Source of the DNA: Gammaproteobacteria bacterium
GTDB lineage: Bacteria; Pseudomonadota; Gammaproteobacteria; Pseudomonadales; Pseudohongiellaceae
NCBI GenBank assembly: GCA_030427065.1
Contig: JAUHWU010000006.1
Location: 1 to 53,567 of the forward strand
Length of the DNA: 53,567 bases
Direction: 5' to 3'
The stretch's first letter is position 1. Each line of letters starts with the position of its first letter. Positions 24,752-33,193 of this stretch are shown in pieces. The notes under the pieces are model-generated. The model saw only the letters and a program-made list of their open reading frames with translations. It was not told where the DNA came from and made no database searches. The position numbers and the translations under genes are program-made.

Positions 24752-25935
24752 AAATTCTAATTTGCACTTTCAGCTTTCCCTATATTGATGGCAACGTCTT
24801 TGATTCGCGCTTTGTATATGGTGAAGCTGTTGGCTATGCCGATAATGAGGCCGACGTCACTGTACTGACACCCCATTTTCCTGGCTCACCGGAACTGGAA
24901 CACCTTGATGAGAAAATCAGGGTTATTCGCTTCCCCTATTTTCTTCCGAGGTCTGCTCAAAAAGCACGCGCTCCAGGAAAACCCTTATATAATCCAGGCT
25001 CATTACTCGCCCTGTTACAACTGCCTATACTTTGTTTGGTATTTATCATACGAATTATTCTGCAAGCTGGAAAAGTAGATATTATTCATGCCCAGTGGAC
25101 ACTGACAGCATTACTGGCACTGCCTGCCAAGTGGATAACCGGTAAACCACTTGTGGTTACAGCCAGGGGTAGCGACATCAGGCTCCTGCCTGCATGCTTG
25201 AATCGATTTATCTTCCGTCAGGTTGATGCGGCGATAGACTGCTTCGGACCTACAATCTGGAACACCCGAACCAAGGCCAGCTTCCCCTCCAATTATATAA
25301 GTCTTCCTCATTTGGTACTTGATGACAGCTCCGCAGAAATGCCAGACGACATGAAGTCTGTAATAAAGGAAAAACCCGGCGCATTTATCATTCTCTATAT
25401 TGGAAGATTTCACCCCATCAAGGTAACTGAAAGTAAATTACCCCTGTTTGATCTTATTCCTGCGGTCGCCAGCTTGAAAAACAATAACAGTAACTTTCAC
25501 CTTTTCTATATTGGTGATGGTGAGCCGGTTATCATGAATAAATTAGAAGGGATGATCAAAGCATATGATCTGGAAGGTAGCGTCACCTTACTTGGCCCAA
25601 AAACTGATGTGATGAATTACATAAAACATTGTAACCTCGGCATTGGGGGGGTCGCTTTTAACGGTGTAAGTCAGGAATTAACTATCCTGAGAAAGCCGCA
25701 ACTACTATTTACAACAGAAGATAACATTCACTCACCCTGGAGAGATGAACAGAATGCTTTGTTTTGTATACCCAATGACCTGGAACAACTTTCGGACAAA
25801 TTGGCGTGGGCAATAGATCATCCTCTGGATTTGAGGAATTTAGGTATTAAAGCGGCAAATGACATGAAACCGTTTTTTGTAGAATCCAGGGAGGGTGGGG
25901 GTTACTACATTGATAAATTCTCAAAACTAACGTAA
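24748..25935 (+). CDS. GT4-like glycosyltransferase
   Basis: 395-residue GT-B fold glycosyltransferase. Seen: ILICTFSFPYIDGNVFDSRF at the start, a Glyco_transf_4-type N-terminal domain with IIHAQWTLTALLALPAKW and VVTARGSDIRLLP, the linker into the C-terminal domain at ILYIGRFHPIKV, and FYIGDGEP, which is typical of GT4 nucleotide-sugar sites. The usual E-x7-E motif is only partly recognisable. The ATG overlaps the coaE stop (ATGA), so translation is coupled to coaE. Seven consecutive G at 25645-25651 encode Gly-Gly-Val in the C-terminal half. Donor and acceptor cannot be told. Confidence 0.8.
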   Translation: MKILICTFSFPYIDGNVFDSRFVYGEAVGYADNEADVTVLTPHFPGSPELEHLDEKIRVIRFPYFLPRSAQKARAPGKPLYNPGSLLALLQLPILCLVFIIRIILQAGKVDIIHAQWTLTALLALPAKWITGKPLVVTARGSDIRLLPACLNRFIFRQVDAAIDCFGPTIWNTRTKASFPSNYISLPHLVLDDSSAEMPDDMKSVIKEKPGAFIILYIGRFHPIKVTESKLPLFDLIPAVASLKNNNSNFHLFYIGDGEPVIMNKLEGMIKAYDLEGSVTLLGPKTDVMNYIKHCNLGIGGVAFNGVSQELTILRKPQLLFTTEDNIHSPWRDEQNALFCIPNDLEQLSDKLAWAIDHPLDLRNLGIKAANDMKPFFVESREGGGYYIDKFSKLT

Positions 25936-26017
25936 TTTTTTAGATCTATACGTAAGTGTTTTAATAACCTGAAACGTGATAATTACCAGCCATTAGTATC
26001 TAACAGAGAAACCAGTT

Positions 26018-26638
26018 ATGAACGGCAAAGATAAAAAAAGCTCTTCAGTTTACTCAGATGAAACCCCCTGGGAGTTACGCAAACAAATTCTTGACTATAA
26101 CGCTACAGATTGTATGACGGATATCGAGCGTGCCAGCTATTTTGGGTTGCCTGAAGGCTGCAGAATGCGTGAAAGAGCAAAAATTATCTCTCCTGAAAAA
26201 CTTAAAATCGGGAAAAATTGCTGGATAGGAGAAGGTGCAATACTCGATGCTTCAGGCGATCTTGAAATTGGCGATAATACGTCTATAGGTCTTGGGGTAT
26301 ATGTGTGGACTCATGACAGCCATAAATTAAATCTAAGAGGTGAAAATACAGGGAATAGTTCACACAAAATAAAAAGGAGCCCAACAAAAATAGGCAGCAA
26401 CTGTTTTATTGCCGGGCCAAGTGTCATCATGCCTGGTGTAACAATTCAGGATAAATGTATTATCTCACCCATGAGTGTTGTATATAACGATTTATCGGAA
26501 AAGACCATATACAAACCCTATCAGGATTTTTTCAATTTCATATCTGAAAATCAGCACCTGAAAAAACGTGTAGACACTCTGCAATTACAATATGAAGAAT
26601 TACTTGAACAGATCAACTTATTAAAAAAATTAAGCTAA
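26018..26638 (+). CDS. Hexapeptide-repeat acyltransferase with coiled-coil tail
   Basis: 206-residue left-handed beta-helix protein of the WcaF/NodL-like O-acetyltransferase group. Seen: PWELRKQILDYNATD at the N-terminus, hexapeptide repeats between about residues 60 and 155 (LKIGKNCWIGEGAILDA, LEIGDNTSIGLGVYVWTHDSH with a likely catalytic His, IGSNCFIAGPSVIMPGVTI), and a C-terminal helical stretch of about 35 residues (LKKRVDTLQLQYEELLEQIN) that looks like a trimeric coiled coil. It sits 82 bases after the GT4 gene and converges on asnB. Probably O-acetylates a sugar; the target is unknown. Confidence 0.78.
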   Translation: MNGKDKKSSSVYSDETPWELRKQILDYNATDCMTDIERASYFGLPEGCRMRERAKIISPEKLKIGKNCWIGEGAILDASGDLEIGDNTSIGLGVYVWTHDSHKLNLRGENTGNSSHKIKRSPTKIGSNCFIAGPSVIMPGVTIQDKCIISPMSVVYNDLSEKTIYKPYQDFFNFISENQHLKKRVDTLQLQYEELLEQINLLKKLS

Positions 26639-26697
26639 ATTAATGCCGTCCTGCTATTTTTAAAAAATAAATAAGTTTTAAAGATTATCCAGGAGAA

Positions 26698-28575
26698 TCA
26701 AAGGAAAACTTCACACCATTCTTCAAAATTTAGCAACGACCATATGAGAAGTCGTCGGTTTTCCTTGCCCTGAACATGTTCGTTAATAAGTCCCTGAGCT
26801 ACATCCCTGTCGATATAATCATAAATTCTTGCATTGTTATTAAATAACCTGGATTTGAGATACTCGATACTCTCACCCTTGAACCAGCTGGCGTCAGGAG
26901 CTGAGAAGCCCTGTTTTATCCCGTCTGTTATTTGCTGGGGGATATATTTTCTCATTGCCTTTCTTAACAACAATTTTCCATCTTTGGTTTTATTAAAATA
27001 TTTTCCTGTTTTATTACCGGACTCATTTTCATTCAATCTTATGACATTGCCAAGATTGCCAAGTTTCATATTCGCTGGCAGCTGCATCGCAAAATCCACC
27101 AGATCGTTATCCAGAAAAGGAACCCGGTTTTCAAGGCTATGGGCCATACTTAGCTTATCCTCGACTACCAGTAATCCATGCAAAAAAGTCTTGGCTTCAA
27201 AGTAAAGTGAGTGATTGATATAGTCTTCAGGAGTGTTGAGATTATGGGCATGCTTGTCAAATACATCCCGGAATATATGTCGGGTATCCACGTGACCGAC
27301 ATCCCTTGCTATAGGATTGAAAAAATTGCTGAATTGATCACTTGGGACAAGCCTTTGCCAAAAATTGTAATACTTGTTTACATAATCATCGAAATTCTCA
27401 TTCACTACTGCCCGGTAGTAACGCCAGGGGTATCCCCCAAATAGTTCATCGCCACCGGTCCCGCCAAGGACCACCTTTACAAACTTTCCTGCCAGTTGAG
27501 AAATATAAAAATTTGGGTATGACTGACCTACCCGGGGATCTTCCATATGCCAAACCAGTTTCTGCATGCATCTTTCCATGTCACCAGCTTTTAGCACCAT
27601 TTCATAGTGCTCTGTTTTGAAAAGATAAGACATGTATTCTGAAGCTTCCCGCTCATCAAAACCCATTTCAAGACCGGCTGCAGAGTGAAGATCAAAGCCA
27701 CAGGTAAAAGTCTTGATATAAGGTAAGGAATTGGCAGCAATCGCTGTAATAGAACCGGAATCCATACCGCCACTCAGATAACACCCCAACTCAACATCAC
27801 TAACCGATTGCCTGTGAACCGCCTGAACAAGCAATCTGTCAAGCTCTTCAATATATTCCTGTTCAGAGTTCTGGGATTGAGGTTCCTGAAAGCTGTAATC
27901 CCAGTACTTGCTCATCTTCAGATCAACACAGCCATTTCCACTGGAGATGAAAGCATAATTGCCCGCCGGAAAAATATGGATATCCCTGAAAAAGGTTTTG
28001 GAGGTAAATATATTCTGAAAAGAAAAATATTCAGGCAGCACTTCCAAATCTATTTCATTTTTCACATCAGGATGCGTGAGAATTGCTTTTTGTTCAGAAG
28101 CAAATATGAATGTACTTCCGACGTTCAAAAAGTACAGAGGCTTTATCCCGTAGCGATCCCTGGCCAGAAATATTTTTTCTGCTTTCTTGTCCCAGATGGC
28201 AAACGCAAACATACCGTTAAAACGATTAACGCAATCAGCTCCCCATTCGATATAGGCGTTAAGGATGACTTCAGTGTCTGATTTGGTTGTAAATTGATAG
28301 CCAAGATCTGTCAGCTGTTTTTTTATAGCCTGAAAATTGTATAGCTCGCCGTTATAAACGATAGAGTAACTGTTATTAGCTGTCGACATGGGTTGATCGG
28401 CATTTTTTGACAAGTCGATAATAGACAGACGTCGATGAGCAAAGCCCATATTCCTGTCTGTTAAAAATCCTTCGCTATCCGGCCCCCTATGAGCAATAGT
28501 ATCTGCCATTGACTTAAGAACAGAGCCATCAACAATCCGCTTGTCAGAATAAAAAATGCCGCTAATGCCACACAT
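26698..28575 (-). CDS. asnB: AsnB-type glutamine-dependent amidotransferase
   Basis: 625-residue class II glutamine amidotransferase/asparagine synthetase. Seen: MCGISGIF with the N-terminal cysteine nucleophile, HRGPDSEG, RRLSIIDLS, VYNGELYNF, KSDTEVIL and RDRYGIKPLY in the glutaminase half, then the ATP-pyrophosphatase motif YLSGGMDSGS and GGTGGDELFGGYPWR in the synthetase half. Family members range from true asparagine synthetases to sugar amidotransferases such as WbpS, which turns a hexuronic acid into its amide. Last gene of a five-gene minus-strand set for sugar modification, 4 bases after the aminotransferase gene, so a uronamide-forming role is at least as likely as asparagine synthesis. 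Confidence 0.88.
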   Translation of the reverse strand: MCGISGIFYSDKRIVDGSVLKSMADTIAHRGPDSEGFLTDRNMGFAHRRLSIIDLSKNADQPMSTANNSYSIVYNGELYNFQAIKKQLTDLGYQFTTKSDTEVILNAYIEWGADCVNRFNGMFAFAIWDKKAEKIFLARDRYGIKPLYFLNVGSTFIFASEQKAILTHPDVKNEIDLEVLPEYFSFQNIFTSKTFFRDIHIFPAGNYAFISSGNGCVDLKMSKYWDYSFQEPQSQNSEQEYIEELDRLLVQAVHRQSVSDVELGCYLSGGMDSGSITAIAANSLPYIKTFTCGFDLHSAAGLEMGFDEREASEYMSYLFKTEHYEMVLKAGDMERCMQKLVWHMEDPRVGQSYPNFYISQLAGKFVKVVLGGTGGDELFGGYPWRYYRAVVNENFDDYVNKYYNFWQRLVPSDQFSNFFNPIARDVGHVDTRHIFRDVFDKHAHNLNTPEDYINHSLYFEAKTFLHGLLVVEDKLSMAHSLENRVPFLDNDLVDFAMQLPANMKLGNLGNVIRLNENESGNKTGKYFNKTKDGKLLLRKAMRKYIPQQITDGIKQGFSAPDASWFKGESIEYLKSRLFNNNARIYDYIDRDVAQGLINEHVQGKENRRLLIWSLLNFEEWCEVFL

Positions 28576-28579
28576 AGTG

Positions 28580-29695
28580 CTATTTACTTCGCGAAATTGA
28601 GTTATGTAATTCTTCTACCACATAGTCCTGATCCCCATGAGACAGATCATGATATAGCGGCAATACCAGGGCATGACTGGCAGAGTAATTAGTTCCTGGC
28701 ATTTCTCCTTCAATTCGACACTGCGCCGAATCAGCAAAAGCTGGTAGATGGTGCAAGGCATAGGATCCAATCTGCACCTCTATCTGCCGACTCCTTAAAT
28801 CGTTCAAAACAAAGTCTCTGTTTTCCACATAAATACAATAGGATTGATAAGAATGTTTGCCTGTTGCGGTTGTATCAGGAACAAGTACATCTGATGAGCT
28901 GGCCAATAAACTGTCATAATACCCGGCCAGCTTGATTCTTCTATCAAGCAACTCATCAACCTGTTTGATCTGGTCCAGACCTATCGCCGACAAAACATCG
29001 CTAAGTTTGTAATTAGTGCCAACCTTGTCGAAGGTCATACCTGCACCCTGCTTGTGAGGAGCCATGCCAAAATGTTTATAGGAAGATATCCAATCTGCCC
29101 AGTCACTGTTATCAGTCGTCAACATTCCCCCTTCGCCAGTGGTAATGAACTTTCTTGGATGCATACTGAAAACAGAGATATCAGCCAGAGAACCTACTTT
29201 ACGTCCTCCAATTTCACTGCCAATTGAACAGGCAGCATCTTCTACAATGTACAAATCATGTTTATGTTTGATCTTGTCCAGCTTGCCGTAATCAAGAGGG
29301 TTACCAAAAAGAGAAACCGAAATAATTGCCCTAGTCCTGTCAGTCACTGACGATTCTATTTTCTCATAATCAATCAGCATGTTGCCTTTATCCACATCCA
29401 CTATCACGGGTGTCGCACCGACAATAGAAACAACATTGGCAGTTGCAGGATAGGTATAGGCAGGGACGATAACTTCATCACCAGGCCCGATTTTTAATGC
29501 CCTCAATGCCACCTCAAGTCCGGTGGTACAGGAAGTAAAAGCAAGCGCATGGTCAACTTTTAAATAATCACAAAAGGCTTTTTCCAGACTTTGCGTGACA
29601 CTGCCTTCTGTTAAAAAACCGCTATCCAGTACCTCCAGCACTCTCGCTTTGGTGGACTCGGTAATATAAGGCTTAATCAGGGGTATTTTTCGCAT
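28580..29695 (-). CDS. DegT/DnrJ/EryC1/StrS-type PLP aminotransferase
   Basis: 371-residue sugar aminotransferase. Seen: RKIPLIKPYITEST start, FTSCTTGLEVALRAL, GDEVIVPAYTYPATANVV, VEDAACSIGSEIGG (PLP-binding Asp), SMHPRKFITTGEGGML with the Schiff-base Lys, and GTNYKLSDVLSAIGL. The PRKxxTTGEGG pattern is common in enzymes acting on 4-keto or 3-keto nucleotide sugars. The open frame begins at GTG 29707, but ATG 29695 has AAGAGAG just upstream and is preferred. It lies in a run epimerase-aminotransferase-asnB. Distinct from wbpE at 13785; the product sugar is unknown. Confidence 0.85.
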   Translation of the reverse strand: MRKIPLIKPYITESTKARVLEVLDSGFLTEGSVTQSLEKAFCDYLKVDHALAFTSCTTGLEVALRALKIGPGDEVIVPAYTYPATANVVSIVGATPVIVDVDKGNMLIDYEKIESSVTDRTRAIISVSLFGNPLDYGKLDKIKHKHDLYIVEDAACSIGSEIGGRKVGSLADISVFSMHPRKFITTGEGGMLTTDNSDWADWISSYKHFGMAPHKQGAGMTFDKVGTNYKLSDVLSAIGLDQIKQVDELLDRRIKLAGYYDSLLASSSDVLVPDTTATGKHSYQSYCIYVENRDFVLNDLRSRQIEVQIGSYALHHLPAFADSAQCRIEGEMPGTNYSASHALVLPLYHDLSHGDQDYVVEELHNSISRSK

Positions 29696-29712
29696 GACTC
29701 TCTTCACTCGTA

Positions 29713-30681
29713 TTAAAGGCTTTTACGCCATTCAATAACCTTTTTGAGACCGTCTTCCAGTGACACATCTGCCCTGAAATTAATTTCATTTTCAGCCTTT
29801 TGTGTCGACCCTATTCTACTTTTTACAAAAGTGGGGCCCGCTGGTTCGTATTGAATCTTCTGATCAGAGCCATAGAGTTCGATAAGCATTTCAGCCACTT
29901 CCTTGATAGATGTTTTTATACCTCGACCGACGTTATAAAACTCATCTGTTGCATCAGATTTCATGGCACATACATTGGCTTTTGCACAATCCTGAACATA
30001 AATGAAATCATAGGACTGCAAGCCATCGCCGTAGACTACAGGTGGCAAATTATTATCAAGTCGGTCAAGGATCTTCATTATAACGGCAATATAAGCACCC
30101 TTATAATCCTGCCTGGGTCCATATACATTCATATATCGAAGGCCTACAAAATCAAACGCCTTGTCTGTACCTTTATATCGGTTATACAGGGAATGACATA
30201 TTTGCTCACCAGCAATTTTGGTAGCGCCATAAAAATTATTATTATTATGAGGATGATCTTCTGTCATTGGTTCTACCACAGCATCTCCATAGACCGATGC
30301 TGAAGATGAATAAACCAGGCGCGGAACATTATTATTGATCACAGCCTCAAGAACATTAAAAGTACCACCAATATTCACTTCGAAAGCAGAACGCGGATAA
30401 TCCCAACAATGCAATAACCACAGCGCAGCAAAATGAAATACGCCATCAATTCCTTTCATGGCCTGATCAAGAATATCAGGTAAAAGAATATCCCCGCCAT
30501 GCTCAAATATCCTGACTCTGGGGTCTTGTAAGGCATTTTTTAAATTTGATTGTTTGCCTCTGGTAAAATTATCGTAGATTCGGATTTCTTTAACATCTTC
30601 CTTTAGTAACGCATCTACAGTGTGTGATCCGATAAGGCCCGCCCCGCCGATAACGAGAAAACTTTTACCTTCTAAATTCAC
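29713..30681 (-). CDS. NAD-dependent nucleotide-sugar epimerase/dehydratase
   Basis: 322-residue extended short-chain dehydrogenase of the UDP-glucose 4-epimerase type. Seen: Rossmann motif GGAGLIGSH near residue 12, FHFAALWLLHCWDYPRSAFEVN, YSSSASVYGD with the catalytic Ser/Thr, YGATK with the Tyr-Lys pair, RYMNVYGPRQDYKGAY and FYNVGRGIKTS. The start is GTG with AGGAG 7 bases upstream and overlaps the stop of the flippase-like gene in a GTGA arrangement. Likely interconverts or dehydrates a UDP- or other NDP-sugar for the downstream aminotransferase. Confidence 0.87.
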   Translation of the reverse strand: MNLEGKSFLVIGGAGLIGSHTVDALLKEDVKEIRIYDNFTRGKQSNLKNALQDPRVRIFEHGGDILLPDILDQAMKGIDGVFHFAALWLLHCWDYPRSAFEVNIGGTFNVLEAVINNNVPRLVYSSSASVYGDAVVEPMTEDHPHNNNNFYGATKIAGEQICHSLYNRYKGTDKAFDFVGLRYMNVYGPRQDYKGAYIAVIMKILDRLDNNLPPVVYGDGLQSYDFIYVQDCAKANVCAMKSDATDEFYNVGRGIKTSIKEVAEMLIELYGSDQKIQYEPAGPTFVKSRIGSTQKAENEINFRADVSLEDGLKKVIEWRKSL

Positions 30682-31667
30682 TTTATATCTCCTGAATTAA
30701 CTGAACTTTCATTTTTATCCACATCTTCCCTGGCAACCCGGGCATTTTTGATGCCCAGGACGCTGCCGCAATATATACCAAGGATGAAGCTCAAGCCTGT
30801 TGTTAGAACCCTTTGCAAAGATACAATTAATACTGCCGAATCATTAGCGACGTTGTAATGATGTAAAAGTAAAAGAATTGAAACATCTCTACTACCCAAG
30901 CCCATTGGAATCATTGATATGGTACCAATAAAAAATGCTGTAGATGTTGTAATTACCGACTCCCAAAGGGTCAGCTTTTCCAGAAAAAACCAGCATAAAA
31001 GAAACAGATTAAGACCATCTACCAGTCTTAATAATATTGATAACATAAGATAAATCGCCAGCTTTGATGATGTGACACACTGCATGGCGCTTATAGTTTT
31101 CAACAGGTAATCAAGCAGTCTGTATTGCTTTCTGGATTTTCTATGCCAATAGTTGAATGCAAGAAATACAAATAAAAAGCCCATAATGCCAATAAAAATA
31201 ATAGCTAAAACATCTGACAGGGAAATTCCAAGTATTGCGGGAATTCCGACAAGAGCAATTAGTCCACAAAGTGATGTACTAACGGCTATCTCGACAAACA
31301 ACATTGCCGTACTTTTTGAATATTCAATATTTTCGATTTTTTTGAATAAATAGATCGCCACAGGAATGCCAATCTTTACCGGTGTCGAATAATGTGCAGC
31401 TAACGTTGAAAAATGGATATACGAAAGGTTTTTCAGCCCACAACTTGAGCCGAGCCCATGGAACAGGTATTTTCTTGAAATAATATGTAAGCCCGTGGCG
31501 AGAAAAAAGACAGCAACCATCAGGAATATTTGCCATAACTGAAGTGTAAGTAGAGAGACCAGAATATCAGTTACCGGGATACCGGAGAGTAAAACAATCA
31601 GTGCAATCAATAAAAAGAAAAAGATTAGCCAGTATCTTGTAATATATTCTTTTATTTTTGCGTACAT
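30678..31667 (-). CDS. Flippase-like membrane protein (LPG_synthase_TM / AglD2 type)
   Basis: 329-residue integral membrane protein with about eight helices and no soluble catalytic domain. The pattern resembles the UPF0104/LPG_synthase_TM family: HIISRKYLFHGLG in the second or third helix, THYSTP-like AAHYSTPVKIGIPVAIYLF, STAMLFVEIAVST, and a C-terminal MIPMGLGSRDVSILLLLHHY block. Family members move or modify lipids (MprF N-terminal domain) and are often found in glycan loci. A polyprenyl-linked sugar flippase role is possible but not shown. Its stop overlaps the epimerase start by 4 bases. Local base composition is markedly A+T rich (17 of 60 G+C at 31141-31200). Confidence 0.75.
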   Translation of the reverse strand: MYAKIKEYITRYWLIFFFLLIALIVLLSGIPVTDILVSLLTLQLWQIFLMVAVFFLATGLHIISRKYLFHGLGSSCGLKNLSYIHFSTLAAHYSTPVKIGIPVAIYLFKKIENIEYSKSTAMLFVEIAVSTSLCGLIALVGIPAILGISLSDVLAIIFIGIMGFLFVFLAFNYWHRKSRKQYRLLDYLLKTISAMQCVTSSKLAIYLMLSILLRLVDGLNLFLLCWFFLEKLTLWESVITTSTAFFIGTISMIPMGLGSRDVSILLLLHHYNVANDSAVLIVSLQRVLTTGLSFILGIYCGSVLGIKNARVAREDVDKNESSVNSGDIK

Positions 31668-31872
31668 CTAATTATCCGGATGACAGGAATCTGCTGAAAA
31701 AGACAACACTTGATGTCAAAAAACCATCAAGGTGACTCTTGTTTTTACTGCTAGTTCAGCGAATTTATACGGCCTGAGTATACCAATTAGCATCAACAAA
31801 CGGGGATTAGTCTGGCTTTTTATCTGTGATCAATACAGCAATACTGACAGGTAAATCCCGGCCTTAATCGGA
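31668..31872. other. Spacer with hairpin between methyltransferase and flippase-like genes
   Basis: 205 bases without a gene. CTTGATG (31709-31715) and CATCAAG (31725-31731) can pair around a 9-base loop; on the minus strand the stem is followed a few bases later by a short T-rich stretch. It may be a weak terminator, which would separate the methyltransferase from the four genes downstream. No tRNA-like T-arm was found. Confidence 0.35.
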
Positions 31873-32835
31873 CTACCGGCCCTTGACGAATCGCCCACTG
31901 TGGCAAGCTTCTTCAGAATGCAGAAATGATTCATTCAAATTGCATGATCGGGTCATTTCCAGGAACTCATCTTTGGAGTAACGCATTGCATTGGAAGGCG
32001 CATACCAGTCAAAATTGGTGGAAGTGGATGTTTCACTGCCCAGGGAGCTATTCCAGAAGCATTTGAGAAAGTTCCAGTAAATAAAACGCTGAATATCCAT
32101 TTCACCTCCCTTGATGCCCAACAGGGGTATATCGGGTACATCTATGGTGACATTCAACTCACTCAACCTCTTTCCAAGTTCAGTTAACTGCTCACTCATC
32201 TCCCACATGTCATTGCTGGAGATATTTTTTGTCTGAATTCTGAAATAGTCATCAACAAGCTCTCTGGGAAGTGCTTTCTTTGCATAGGCGTATACTGCCA
32301 GCTCACCCTCGGGAGCCAGAATCCTGGAAAACTCTGCCATGGTTTTTTGTGGATCTTCGGTATGGTGTATTACCTGATCACAGCTCACATAGGACACTGC
32401 ATTATCTTTAATTCGCGTATCTGCGATATCCCCTTTAACAAAACGCAGGTTTGTTGTTGAAGCATAGGTTTTGGCAGCCAGAAAGACAGAATCTGAATAA
32501 TCCATACCAATAACCAGTGTCTGCGGACTAAGATCTGCAAACCATTTAGCCTTATAGCCAAGCCCGCACCCGGCATCCAGCACAACATCCTGGTGAATTA
32601 GAAAATTCTGCAGATCCTTTTCAGAAGAAAAACCATATAAATCCAGATACCATTCTTTCTGAAACTGGAAAAGCCTCTCCTGACTGGCGATCTCCTCCTC
32701 ACTGTATTTTTCCCATTTATCACTAAATACAGAATTGGTTTGTGACTGATTAATATCATCTGATTCATCTGAAGTAATAATTACATTGTCACGACGGGGA
32801 AAGTTACCTTCGAATAATTCCTCTATATTTTTCAT
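31873..32835 (-). CDS. Class I SAM-dependent methyltransferase
   Basis: 320-residue methyltransferase with an N-terminal extension of about 85 residues. SAM motif I is VLDAGCGLGYKAKWFADL, followed by VIGMDYSDSV, FVKGDIAD, and a motif IV region VSYVSCDQVIHHTEDP, then EFSRILAPEGELAVYAY. These are UbiE/Methyltransf_11-type signatures. The open frame starts at GTG 32850 but ATG 32835 is preferred; neither has a strong ribosome-binding site. Context (glycan genes) suggests sugar or lipid-linked sugar methylation; a protein or small-molecule target cannot be excluded. Confidence 0.78.
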   Translation of the reverse strand: MKNIEELFEGNFPRRDNVIITSDESDDINQSQTNSVFSDKWEKYSEEEIASQERLFQFQKEWYLDLYGFSSEKDLQNFLIHQDVVLDAGCGLGYKAKWFADLSPQTLVIGMDYSDSVFLAAKTYASTTNLRFVKGDIADTRIKDNAVSYVSCDQVIHHTEDPQKTMAEFSRILAPEGELAVYAYAKKALPRELVDDYFRIQTKNISSNDMWEMSEQLTELGKRLSELNVTIDVPDIPLLGIKGGEMDIQRFIYWNFLKCFWNSSLGSETSTSTNFDWYAPSNAMRYSKDEFLEMTRSCNLNESFLHSEEACHSGRFVKGR

Positions 32836-32850
32836 TTCAGCAGTTATCAC

Positions 32851-33193
32851 TTCCTATTCCAATATTGTGAGTTTTTGACACCGTCGCCATGGAAGAATAT
32901 CGGGGAAACTCAGACTCGTCCAATTATAATTAGTCCATTGAAATCAATTACTTTTCATTACCCTACACTGGAGATCCAAATAATCGAAGAAATGCAAGTC
33001 AAGAGAATCAAGCAACGCCATAACGGCTCTGATAAACTTGCCGGACAACCAGCCTGGAAAAGCCTTATGCACCAGGTAAGACAATTACAGCGTTATTATC
33101 CAAAGCAAGGCTTGGCTGCGCCATATAATCCACAAGATTTATAACTATTGGCCGATTATGTTGATAACATTTAATCCTCCCTGTTAACGTGAC
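32851..33193. promoter_or_regulatory. Divergent intergenic region, methyltransferase / TMTC-like copy 2
   Basis: 343 bases that must hold the promoters for both outward-facing genes. No strong promoter consensus, operator dyad or RNA gene was recognised. A small plus-strand reading frame at 32992-33144 lies in it and is listed separately. Confidence 0.5.
32992..33144 (+). CDS. Possible small basic protein, hypothetical
   Basis: A 50-residue frame starting MQVKRIKQRHNGSDKLAG and ending in a Gln/Tyr/Pro-rich tail; strongly basic with no membrane segment. It is preceded by GGAG 14 bases upstream and a weak GAAGA. An in-frame upstream start would give 89 residues. I recognise no family. It may be a real small gene, a decayed remnant, or chance. 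Confidence 0.3.
   Translation: MQVKRIKQRHNGSDKLAGQPAWKSLMHQVRQLQRYYPKQGLAAPYNPQDL

Noticed and set aside
27808-28281. 157-codon plus-strand frame opposite asnB
   Set aside because: Shadow of the conserved glutaminase half of AsnB; no motif or ribosome-binding site.
29800-30303. 167-codon plus-strand frame opposite the epimerase gene
   Set aside because: Fully antisense to a gene with clear Rossmann and YxxxK motifs; Ile/Cys-rich shadow translation with no known motif.
31668-31872. Possible tRNA or small RNA in the spacer
   Set aside because: No GTTCRANTC T-arm or acceptor-stem pairing was found; only a short hairpin.
24748-32835. Complete O-antigen or capsule locus
   Set aside because: No wzx, wzy, wzz, initiating sugar-phosphate transferase or ABC exporter gene is present in the window.
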